From DATIKM01 sp035477595 (lineage in GTDB: Bacteria; Armatimonadota; Chthonomonadetes; Chthonomonadales; CAJBBX01), in assembly GCA_035477595.1 (NCBI GenBank), contig DATIKM010000014.1:1-5161 (forward strand): a stretch of 5,161 nucleotides of DNA. Reading direction: 5' to 3'. A program made the position numbers and the translations under genes. Below, in pieces: positions 1 through 4,598 of the stretch; position 1 is the first letter of the stretch; every line of letters begins with the position of its first letter. The notes beneath the pieces are model-generated. The model saw nothing but the letters and a program-made list of their open reading frames with translations. It had not been told where the DNA came from and did no database searches.

Positions 1-3
1 CAG

Positions 4-909
4 TTGAAGCGCTCGATCAAGGCCAACCGTGCGCGCCAGGCGTTAGCGTTCCGGATGTTGGGGTTCGTCGCGCTCTTGGTCGTGCTGCCGATCGCATGGC
101 TCTTCGGCTACATCATCTGGCATGGCCTGCCGCAGGTGAGCTGGGGCTTCATCGTTGGCACCCCGGAGCCTGGGACCGCGCAGGGCGGTCTCTGGCCGGC
201 CGTGGTTGGTACGTTCTACCTGGTGGCAGGTACCGTGACGCTGGCGCTTCCGCTCGGCATCGCGGGCGCCATATACCTCACGGAGTACGCGGGCAGATCT
301 CGGCTCGTGCGTGTCGTCCGGCTGGCGATCGTGAACCTGGCGGGCGTACCGTCCATCGTGCACGGGCTGTTCGGTCTGGGCTTCTTCGTCTACATCGTTG
401 GCGGGTTCATTGACAACTTCATCTTGGGCACGGCGCATCCCGTGTGGGGGAAGCCAAGCCTCCTGTGGGGCTTCTGCACCTTGGCCGTGGTGATACTGCC
501 CATCATCATCACGTCGACAGAGGAGGCGTTGCTCGCGGTGCCTGCGTCGTTCCGCGAGGCGTCTCTCGGCCTCGGGGCGACGAAATGGGTTACGATCCGG
601 CGCGTGGTGCTTCCCGCTGCACTGCCTGGCGTGCTCACCGGTTCGATCCTGGGTGTGGGGCGCGCTGCCGGTGAGACGGCGCCTGTGATGCTCACGTGCG
701 CGGCTTCGTTCATGCCGCATCTGCCACAGTCGCTGTCCGACCAGGCGATGTTGTTACCGTACCACCTGTACTTCGTGGTTACCCAGATCCCCAATCCCCC
801 ACTCCAGCTGCAGGCGGGCATCGCGCTGGTCCTGGTGGCGGTGGTTACCTGCATTTGCGCCACGGCGGTGGTGATCCGTACCCGCGCCCGACGGGCCCGC
901 AAGTGGTAG
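4..909 (+). CDS. pstA: Phosphate ABC transporter permease PstA
   Basis: Inner-membrane permease subunit of the PstSCAB phosphate importer; with PstC it forms the channel energised by PstB. The 301-residue reading is close to the usual family length. Hydrophobic segments are visible at about residues 17-38, 67-92, 105-133, 151-171, 205-225 and 271-292, matching the expected six-helix layout. The cytoplasmic EAA loop that contacts the ATPase lies at about 173-209, with EASLGLGA followed by VVLPAALPG. The stretch GRAAGETAPVML (219-230) is typical of PstA. The start is uncertain: the TTG at position 4 gives a sensible N-terminus with basic residues before helix 1, but the frame is open to the window edge and no ribosome site can be seen, so the true start may lie upstream. 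The next gene begins 57 bp after the stop. Family assignment is firm. Confidence 0.93.
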   Translation: MKRSIKANRARQALAFRMLGFVALLVVLPIAWLFGYIIWHGLPQVSWGFIVGTPEPGTAQGGLWPAVVGTFYLVAGTVTLALPLGIAGAIYLTEYAGRSRLVRVVRLAIVNLAGVPSIVHGLFGLGFFVYIVGGFIDNFILGTAHPVWGKPSLLWGFCTLAVVILPIIITSTEEALLAVPASFREASLGLGATKWVTIRRVVLPAALPGVLTGSILGVGRAAGETAPVMLTCAASFMPHLPQSLSDQAMLLPYHLYFVVTQIPNPPLQLQAGIALVLVAVVTCICATAVVIRTRARRARKW

Positions 910-966
910 AATCACCGGGGCGGCCAGGGCAGGGGCAGTACGCAGCAACAGGCTAAGGAGGGGTAC

Positions 967-1317
967 ATGAACTTGGCAAGGCGACTGCTGGCCGGCGGTC
1001 TACTGGCGCTCCTGATCTCGGTTGGCGGGTGCGCCGGCCAGCAGCACAGCAGACCGGCCATGGCGCCCATGACGCAGGAGGAGCGCGCCGCGCTCAAGCC
1101 GCAGAAGGGCGACGAGGCGATCCTGGCTGCGGTTAAGGATGCGTTCGCGAAGGACCCCGAGATCAGCGCGGAGCAGATCGAAGTGACGGTGAAGGATGGT
1201 CGCGTCACGCTCTCGGGGACTGTCGCCAGTATGACCGTCAGGATGCGTGCCGAGACGATGGCTCGCGAGGTGCCGGAGGTCTTCGGGGTCGACGCTGACC
1301 GGTTGCTGGCGCGGTGA
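967..1317 (+). CDS. BON-domain lipoprotein inside the pst operon
   Basis: A 116-residue protein with an N-terminal lipoprotein signal: basic residues (NLARR), a hydrophobic core at about 7-18, then lipobox VGGC with Cys22 as the lipidated residue. A polar linker (23-48) leads to one BON domain at about 50-115. It shows the usual pattern of an amphipathic helix (AILAAVKDAF), a strand ending in DGRVTLSGTV with the conserved Gly84, a second helix, and a final VFGVDADRLL strand. BON domains are thought to bind membranes or other envelope proteins, so a surface or periplasmic, membrane-tethered role is inferred; the ligand is unknown. The start is secure: AAGGAGG at 955-961 lies 5 nt before the ATG. 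The stop overlaps an alternative GTG of pstB (GTGA at 1314-1317). A BON gene between pstA and pstB is not standard, and a role in phosphate uptake is only inferred from position. Confidence 0.85.
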   Translation: MNLARRLLAGGLLALLISVGGCAGQQHSRPAMAPMTQEERAALKPQKGDEAILAAVKDAFAKDPEISAEQIEVTVKDGRVTLSGTVASMTVRMRAETMAREVPEVFGVDADRLLAR

Positions 1318-1323
1318 CCGCAC

Positions 1324-1328
1324 AGGAG
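1324..1328 (+). promoter_or_regulatory. Shine-Dalgarno that selects the pstB start
   Basis: AGGAG sits 6 nt before the GTG at 1335. The other in-frame GTG, at 1314, overlaps the stop of the BON gene and has no comparable purine motif at the right distance. This favours initiation at 1335. Reinitiation at 1314 through the GTGA overlap cannot be excluded. Confidence 0.6.
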
Positions 1329-1334
1329 AACGAC

Positions 1335-2174
1335 GTGACACAGGCGGTACAGGACCCACCTCGCGACGTCGCGACGTCCGCGACTGCCGCGGGAGCCGTC
1401 GCCGAACAGGCATCCGAGGCCGAGATCAAGGTCACCGCCCGCGACGTCCAGTTCTACTACGACGCGTTCCAGGCGCTGAAGGACGTCTGCATCGATGTCC
1501 CGGCGCGCCAGGTCACCGCCCTCATAGGGCCGTCGGGTTGCGGCAAGTCGACCTTCTTGCGCTGCCTCAACCGCATGAACGACGAGATCGACGGGACCCG
1601 GTTCGAAGGCACGCTGGTTCTGGACGGCGAGGACATCTACGCGCCCTACGTCGACGTGGTGGAGCTTCGGAAGCGGGTGGGTATGGTCTTCCAGCGGCCG
1701 AATCCCTTCCCGATGTCGATCTACGACAACATCGCGTACGGTCCGCGCGTCCACGGAACCAGATCCCGAGCGGTTCTGGACCAGATCGTGGAGGAGAGCC
1801 TTCGGCGCGCGGTGCTTTGGGACGAGGTGAAGGACCAACTTCGCAAGTCGGCCTTCGATCTGTCGGGCGGCCAGCAGCAGCGGCTCTGCATCGCGCGCGT
1901 GCTGGCGGTAGAGCCTGAGGTCGTGCTGATGGACGAGCCCTGCTCGTCGCTCGACCCGAACGCCACCTACCGGATCGAAGAGCTGATGGAGGACATCAAG
2001 CGGAACTACACCATCGTCATCGTGACGCATAACATGCAGCAAGCGGCTCGTGTGTCGCAGACCACGGGTTTCTTCCTCCGCGGCGAGCTGGTCGAGGTGG
2101 GCGAGACCGAGAAGATGTTCACGCACCCCGACGACCGGCGCACCGAAGACTACATCCGAGGCCGGTTCGGCTGA
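1335..2174 (+). CDS. pstB: Phosphate ABC transporter ATP-binding protein PstB
   Basis: Cytoplasmic ATPase that powers phosphate import through PstA/PstC. All ABC motifs are present (numbering from the GTG at 1335, 279 aa): Walker A GPSGCGKST at 65-73 with Lys71, Q-loop VFQRPNPFP with Gln120, signature LSGGQQQR from 176, Walker B VVLMDEP with Asp200 and Glu201, D-loop SSLDP, and switch His232 in VTHNMQQA. CLNRMND after Walker A, RPNPFPMSIYDNIAYG and the C-terminal DYIRGRFG are hallmarks of PstB rather than of other ABC ATPases. GTG 1335 is preferred over GTG 1314 because of the AGGAG at 1324-1328, leaving 17 bp after the BON gene. An Ala-rich, low-complexity extension of about 30 residues precedes the first strand (IKVTARDVQFYYD). 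It has no internal start codon, so the extension is real if either start is used. No phoU follows. Confidence 0.96.
   Translation: MTQAVQDPPRDVATSATAAGAVAEQASEAEIKVTARDVQFYYDAFQALKDVCIDVPARQVTALIGPSGCGKSTFLRCLNRMNDEIDGTRFEGTLVLDGEDIYAPYVDVVELRKRVGMVFQRPNPFPMSIYDNIAYGPRVHGTRSRAVLDQIVEESLRRAVLWDEVKDQLRKSAFDLSGGQQQRLCIARVLAVEPEVVLMDEPCSSLDPNATYRIEELMEDIKRNYTIVIVTHNMQQAARVSQTTGFFLRGELVEVGETEKMFTHPDDRRTEDYIRGRFG
1361..1374. repeat. 14-bp perfect palindrome within the pstB 5' end
   Basis: TCGCGACGTCGCGA is its own reverse complement. It arises from two tandem copies of TCGCGACG (1361-1368 and 1369-1376). It lies in the part of pstB that encodes the poorly conserved N-terminal extension. In a GC-rich genome this may simply be local repeat slippage; a regulatory or methylation role is not supported by anything else visible. 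Confidence 0.4.
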
Positions 2175-2205
2175 AAAGCGAGGTTGGGCTATCCTGACCG
2201 CGACG

Positions 2206-2225
2206 GTATGCTGCTGCGGGCATAC
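2206..2225 (+). terminator. Stem-loop downstream of pstB, possible weak terminator
   Basis: GTATGC (2206-2211) pairs with GCATAC (2220-2225) around an 8-nt loop, 31 bp after the pstB stop. There is no T-run afterwards, so this is not a classical intrinsic terminator. It could be a 3'-end processing or stability hairpin for the pst message, or chance. Confidence 0.25.
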
Positions 2226-2308
2226 GGCTGGCAGTCGCCGGCCGCGGGCGAGCCTGATAGCTGTCCTCTGCGGCCCCCGACTGGCAGGGGCGGCGACGAT
2301 TGCTTGCG

Positions 2309-2464
2309 ATGGCGCTGCCCAGGCGCCTTGAGTCCGTCGCCGACCGAGTTGAGCCCGTCGCCTACCGCGTGGGCACCGTCGCCGAGAGGGTATACTGCGT
2401 CGAAACGGGGACCTTGGCGCAGTTGGCCGCAAGCCACTCCTCGGCTGCCGCTGCGAGCGGTTAG
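2309..2464 (+). CDS. Possible 51-aa heptad-repeat micro-protein
   Basis: An ATG-started frame not recognised as any family. After MALPRR it reads as heptads: LESVADR, VEPVAYR, VGTVAER, VYCVETG. Leu/Val occupies every first position and Val every fourth, which is coiled-coil-like, though Pro and Gly interrupt it; an Ala/Ser-rich tail follows. For coding: the repeat period is a multiple of three, the first-position Val is kept through GTT, GTG and GTA and the Arg through CGA, CGC and AGG, and about 80% of third positions are G or C. Against coding: no good Shine-Dalgarno precedes the ATG, and other frames across the same repeat also keep amino acids (LSPSPT on +, GDG on -). A TTG at 2300, 9 nt after AGGGG, is an alternative start. 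It may be only a by-product of a DNA repeat. Confidence 0.3.
   Translation: MALPRRLESVADRVEPVAYRVGTVAERVYCVETGTLAQLAASHSSAAAASG
2328..2390. repeat. Three imperfect tandem copies of a 21-bp unit
   Basis: Copies lie at 2328-2348, 2349-2369 and 2370-2390. The first two differ at 3 of 21 positions; the third is more diverged but keeps the CCGTCGCC core that all three share. CCG triplets recur every 10 or 11 bp across the array, so equivalent bases fall on the same face of the helix. It could be coding (heptads), a set of binding sites, or recent slippage. The period and the core are seen directly; any function is inference. Confidence 0.75.
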
Positions 2465-2535
2465 CGGCTGCCCTTGTTCTGGACCGGCCAGCTCGGACAA
2501 CGCCCCGCGCCTCGGGCGACCCACACGGGTGACTG

Positions 2536-3240
2536 ATGTCCTCCATCGCTGCAAACATCGCACATGTGCGCGAGCGCATCTCCCTCGCATGTCACCGCGC
2601 CGGACGATCGCCGGAGGCGGTGACCCTCGTCGGGGTCACCAAGGGCGTCGATTCGGATAGGATTGCGGAGGCCCGGCGCGCCGGCCTCGTCGACTTTGGC
2701 GAGAACTACTACCAGGAGGTGCGCGGCAAGATGGACCACATGCCAGCGCCCGTTCGCTGGCACTTCATCGGTCGCCTCCAGAGCAACAAGGCCAAGTACG
2801 TCGTCGGACGCTTCGCGCTTGTGCACAGCGTCGATAGCGCGCCGCTGGCGACGGAGCTGAGCCGCAGAGCGGTTGCCTCCGGCGTCGAGCAGCCGGTGCT
2901 GGTTGAGGTGAAGCTGGACACCGCTCATTCGAGGGCGGGCGCCGCACCCGACAAGGCCCTAGACCTTGCTGAGATGGTGGCGCAGATCCCCGGCTTGCGC
3001 CTCGACGGCCTCATGGGCATTACGGCGCTGGACGCGTCGCCTGATCAGGCGCGCGAGACGTTCGCTCTCCTCCGCCAGCTCTTCGCGCAGCTGCCGCCGG
3101 AGAACCGACGCTGCCTCTCGATGGGCATGACACAGGACTACGAGATTGCCATTGAGGAGGGCGCCACGATGGTGCGGATCGGCACCGCCATATTCGGTCC
3201 GCGCCCTGTGGAGGGCGCTGTCGCAGTGCCCGCCGGCTGA
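2536..3240 (+). CDS. yggS: PLP homeostasis protein, YggS/PLPBP family
   Basis: A single-domain PLP-binding protein, 234 aa, that buffers the free cofactor and affects amino-acid and vitamin B6 balance; it is a fold-type III TIM barrel without a known catalytic role. Family marks: VTLVGVTK with PLP-anchoring Lys36, DFGENYYQE (53-61), WHFIGRLQSNK (75-85), and the phosphate-binding end LSMGMTQDYEIAIEEGA then VRIGTAIFG (213-221). The segment usually like VNI...SK.G reads VKLDTAHSRAG here (124-134), with Lys and Arg where Asn and Lys are common. The start at 2536 gives exactly the usual N-terminus (SIAANIAHVRERI), although upstream pairing is weak (GGGTGA only 3 nt away), hinting at modest translation. 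It heads the sepF-proC set, a common arrangement in bacteria that have SepF. Confidence 0.94.
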   Translation: MSSIAANIAHVRERISLACHRAGRSPEAVTLVGVTKGVDSDRIAEARRAGLVDFGENYYQEVRGKMDHMPAPVRWHFIGRLQSNKAKYVVGRFALVHSVDSAPLATELSRRAVASGVEQPVLVEVKLDTAHSRAGAAPDKALDLAEMVAQIPGLRLDGLMGITALDASPDQARETFALLRQLFAQLPPENRRCLSMGMTQDYEIAIEEGATMVRIGTAIFGPRPVEGAVAVPAG

Positions 3241-3268
3241 CCCCGCGCCGCATTCCCGGCAGGCGGGG
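3241..3268 (+). other. Strong GC stem-loop in the yggS-sepF junction
   Basis: It begins at the first base after the yggS stop. CCCCGC (3241-3246) pairs with GCGGGG (3263-3268), and inside it GCCG (3247-3250) pairs with CGGC (3257-3260) around loop CATTCC, with a 2-nt AG bulge on the 3' side. All ten pairs are G-C. No T-run follows, and the sepF ribosome site starts 9 nt later, so an RNA stability, processing or translation-spacing element is likelier than a terminator. Confidence 0.5.
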
Positions 3269-3290
3269 GAGTGGACGAGGAGGCGTTGCC

Positions 3291-3701
3291 ATGCATCCCG
3301 ACAACCTGAGGGAGAACGAGGAGCCGCGCGGCATTCTGGCCAGGTTACGTGATCGCATCTGGCCTTCGGACGACGCGTCGGAGTACGACGAAGAGCCGGT
3401 CCCTGAACCTCGTCGGCGCGCGGCGCTCCGGCTTGACACTGCCCGTGGGGTGCGAGTGTCCGTGCGCCTGAGCGCGGCTGTGTTCAACGATGCCCGCGTC
3501 GTGGCTGACGGGCTCAAGGTGGGCCAGCAGCAGGTGGTGAATCTTGATCGCGCGACCCCGGACATGGCGGAGCGCATCCTGGACTTCTTGAGCGGGGTCA
3601 CATACGCGCTGGACGGCACCGTGGAGAAGGTGGGAGAGAAGGTCTACCTCTTCGCGCCTGCCAACGTGCACGTCGAGGTGGACAGCGGCGACGCTCGCTG
3701 A
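3291..3701 (+). CDS. sepF: Cell division protein SepF
   Basis: SepF binds the FtsZ C-terminus and tethers FtsZ filaments to the membrane at the division septum. The 136-residue protein has a short acidic/Pro-rich linker (about 25-41) and a C-terminal SepF core (about 53-130). The core includes NDARVVADGLKVGQQQVVNLD, ILDFLSGVTYALDG (96-109), VEKVGEKVYLFAP and NVHVEV, all close to the family pattern. A helix with hydrophobic and basic faces, RGILARLRDRIW (13-24), is the likely membrane-targeting sequence; it sits about a dozen residues further in than in typical SepF, where it begins at residue 1. The start is supported by AGGAGG at 3278-3283, 7 nt before the ATG. yggT, which often lies between sepF and proC, is absent. 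Confidence 0.93.
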   Translation: MHPDNLRENEEPRGILARLRDRIWPSDDASEYDEEPVPEPRRRAALRLDTARGVRVSVRLSAAVFNDARVVADGLKVGQQQVVNLDRATPDMAERILDFLSGVTYALDGTVEKVGEKVYLFAPANVHVEVDSGDAR

Positions 3702-3703
3702 CA

Positions 3704-3719
3704 GCGTCCTGGAGGGCGC
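3704..3719 (+). other. Small stem-loop in the sepF-proC junction
   Basis: GCGTCC (3704-3709) pairs with GGGCGC (3714-3719) around a TGGA loop, with one T-G wobble. It begins 3 bases after the sepF stop, just before the proC ribosome site. It is weak alone; its value lies in the similar placement of hairpins in the neighbouring junctions. Confidence 0.3.
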
Positions 3720-3732
3720 GGGAGAGCACGCG

Positions 3733-4554
3733 ATGTCACGCAGTCTCGACGGTAAACGAGTCGGCATCATCGGAGCGGGCGCGATGGGCAGTGCGCTGGC
3801 CCGAGGCCTCCTGCACTCCGGCGCGACGGTGCCGGAGAACCTCCTGATCAGCGACCGCCACGCCGCGCACCTGCAGCAGATGAGCGCGGCGCTCGGCATC
3901 GACTGCACGCAGAGCAACCGGTCGGTCGCCGACAGATCCGACATCGTGGTGCTCGCGGTGAAGCCCCAGACCGTCCACGAGGTCGCCGTGGAGATCGCGC
4001 CCGCACTCGATGCGCACCAACTGCTCATCTCCATCGCGGCCGGGGTGCGTATCGCCACCATCGAAACGGCCCTGCCACGCCAGGTGCCCGTGGTCCGGGC
4101 GATGCCGAACACCGCCGCACAGGTGAACTCAGCGGCGTGTGCCTTCAGCCCGGGCACGCACGCCACCGACGAGCACCTTGCGTGGGCACGCGAGATCTTC
4201 GAGTCGGTCGGCGCCGCCGTTCAGGTCGATGAGACGATGATGGACGCGGTCACGGCGCTCTCCGGCAGTGGGCCCGCCTACGTCTACCTGATGATCGAGG
4301 CGCTCGTGGACGGCGGCGTAAAGGTCGGCCTCCCGCGCGAGCTGGCGCACCGGCTGGCCTCCCAGACCGTGCTCGGGGCCGCTCGCATGGTCATCGAGAC
4401 TGGCATGCACCCCGCGCAGCTCAAGGACATGGTGGCGACGCCGGCAGGAACGACCATCACGGCGCTGGCGGCCCTTGAGCAGTCGGGGCTGCGCGCGGCG
4501 TTGATCGACGCTGTCGAGCGCGCGGCTCGGCGTTCGTCGGAGCTCGGTCAGTAG
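3733..4554 (+). CDS. proC: Pyrroline-5-carboxylate reductase
   Basis: Catalyses the last step of proline synthesis, reducing 1-pyrroline-5-carboxylate with NAD(P)H in the cytoplasm. The 273 residues match the family length. The N-terminal Rossmann domain shows VGIIGAGAMGSALARGL (10-26), LAVKPQ (74-79) and VVRAMPNTAA (120-129). The C-terminal dimerisation and substrate domain shows ALSGSGPAYVYLMIEAL (175-191), DGGVKVGLPRELA and the P5CR signature region around LKDMVATPAGTTI (230-242) ending ALAALEQ. All key segments are intact. The start at 3733 follows GGGAGAG (3720-3726) with about 6 nt spacing. It lies 31 bp after sepF and 44 bp before the aminotransferase, consistent with one transcript. 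Assignment is secure. Confidence 0.97.
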   Translation: MSRSLDGKRVGIIGAGAMGSALARGLLHSGATVPENLLISDRHAAHLQQMSAALGIDCTQSNRSVADRSDIVVLAVKPQTVHEVAVEIAPALDAHQLLISIAAGVRIATIETALPRQVPVVRAMPNTAAQVNSAACAFSPGTHATDEHLAWAREIFESVGAAVQVDETMMDAVTALSGSGPAYVYLMIEALVDGGVKVGLPRELAHRLASQTVLGAARMVIETGMHPAQLKDMVATPAGTTITALAALEQSGLRAALIDAVERAARRSSELGQ

Positions 4555-4561
4555 GAGAGGG

Positions 4562-4579
4562 CCCGCCTGGTCCGGCGGG
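4562..4579 (+). other. GC stem-loop in the proC-aminotransferase junction
   Basis: CCCGCC (4562-4567) pairs perfectly with GGCGGG (4574-4579) around loop TGGTCC, starting 7 bases after the proC stop. It is followed at once by AGGAGAGAGGGGAG, the purine-rich ribosome site of the next gene, not by a T-run. A processing or stability hairpin, or one that modulates access to the adjacent ribosome site, fits better than a terminator. Confidence 0.45.
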
Positions 4580-4598
4580 AGGAGAGAGGGGAGACCGT

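Larger units (their letters stand above)
2175..2535. other. 361-bp gap between pstB and yggS
   Basis: This gap separates the phosphate block from the yggS block. Seen inside it are a 6-bp inverted repeat soon after pstB (2206-2225), a weak GCCCC/GGGGC stem (2273-2277 with 2287-2291), a 21-bp tandem repeat at 2328-2390, a possible micro-ORF at 2309-2464, and a GCCGCT/AGCGGC inverted repeat (2447-2452 with 2463-2468). The last is followed by CCCTTGTTCT, which is too poor in T to call an intrinsic terminator. A TATACT hexamer occurs at 2391-2396 without a convincing -35 element. No tRNA-like fold, riboswitch or phoU remnant was recognised. The promoter of the yggS block probably lies here but cannot be pinpointed. 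Confidence 0.6.

Noticed and set aside
2391..2396. TATACT hexamer as a -10 promoter element for yggS
   Set aside because: At 16-18 bp upstream the sequence is GC-rich (around CGTGGG) with no TTGACA-like box, and the nearest TTGAGC is 36 bp away. It remains a candidate but is not supported enough to annotate.
2447..2478. Inverted repeat GCCGCT/AGCGGC followed by CCCTTGTTCT as an intrinsic terminator
   Set aside because: The stem is only 6 bp with a 10-nt loop and the tail has scattered T residues rather than a run.
2175..2535. Riboswitch, T-box or tRNA in the gap
   Set aside because: No tRNA arms, T-box core or recognisable riboswitch motif could be traced in either orientation.
912..2579. 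Long antisense open frame of 555 codons across the BON gene and pstB
   Set aside because: It is the Arg/Pro/His-rich shadow typical of GC-rich genes and lies opposite two well-supported genes with intact motifs.
2189..2590. 133-codon - strand frame with GDG heptads
   Set aside because: It overlaps the yggS start, is rich in Arg/Gly/Pro outside the repeat and resembles no family. It cannot be fully excluded as the coding frame of the repeat.
2184..2660. 158-codon + strand frame through the gap with LSPSPT repeats
   Set aside because: It runs deep into yggS in the wrong frame and lacks a ribosome site; its repeats are explained by the 21-bp DNA repeat.
3345..4166. Antisense open frame of 273 codons opposite sepF and proC
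   Set aside because: It has no recognisable domain, and the + strand genes here are unambiguous.
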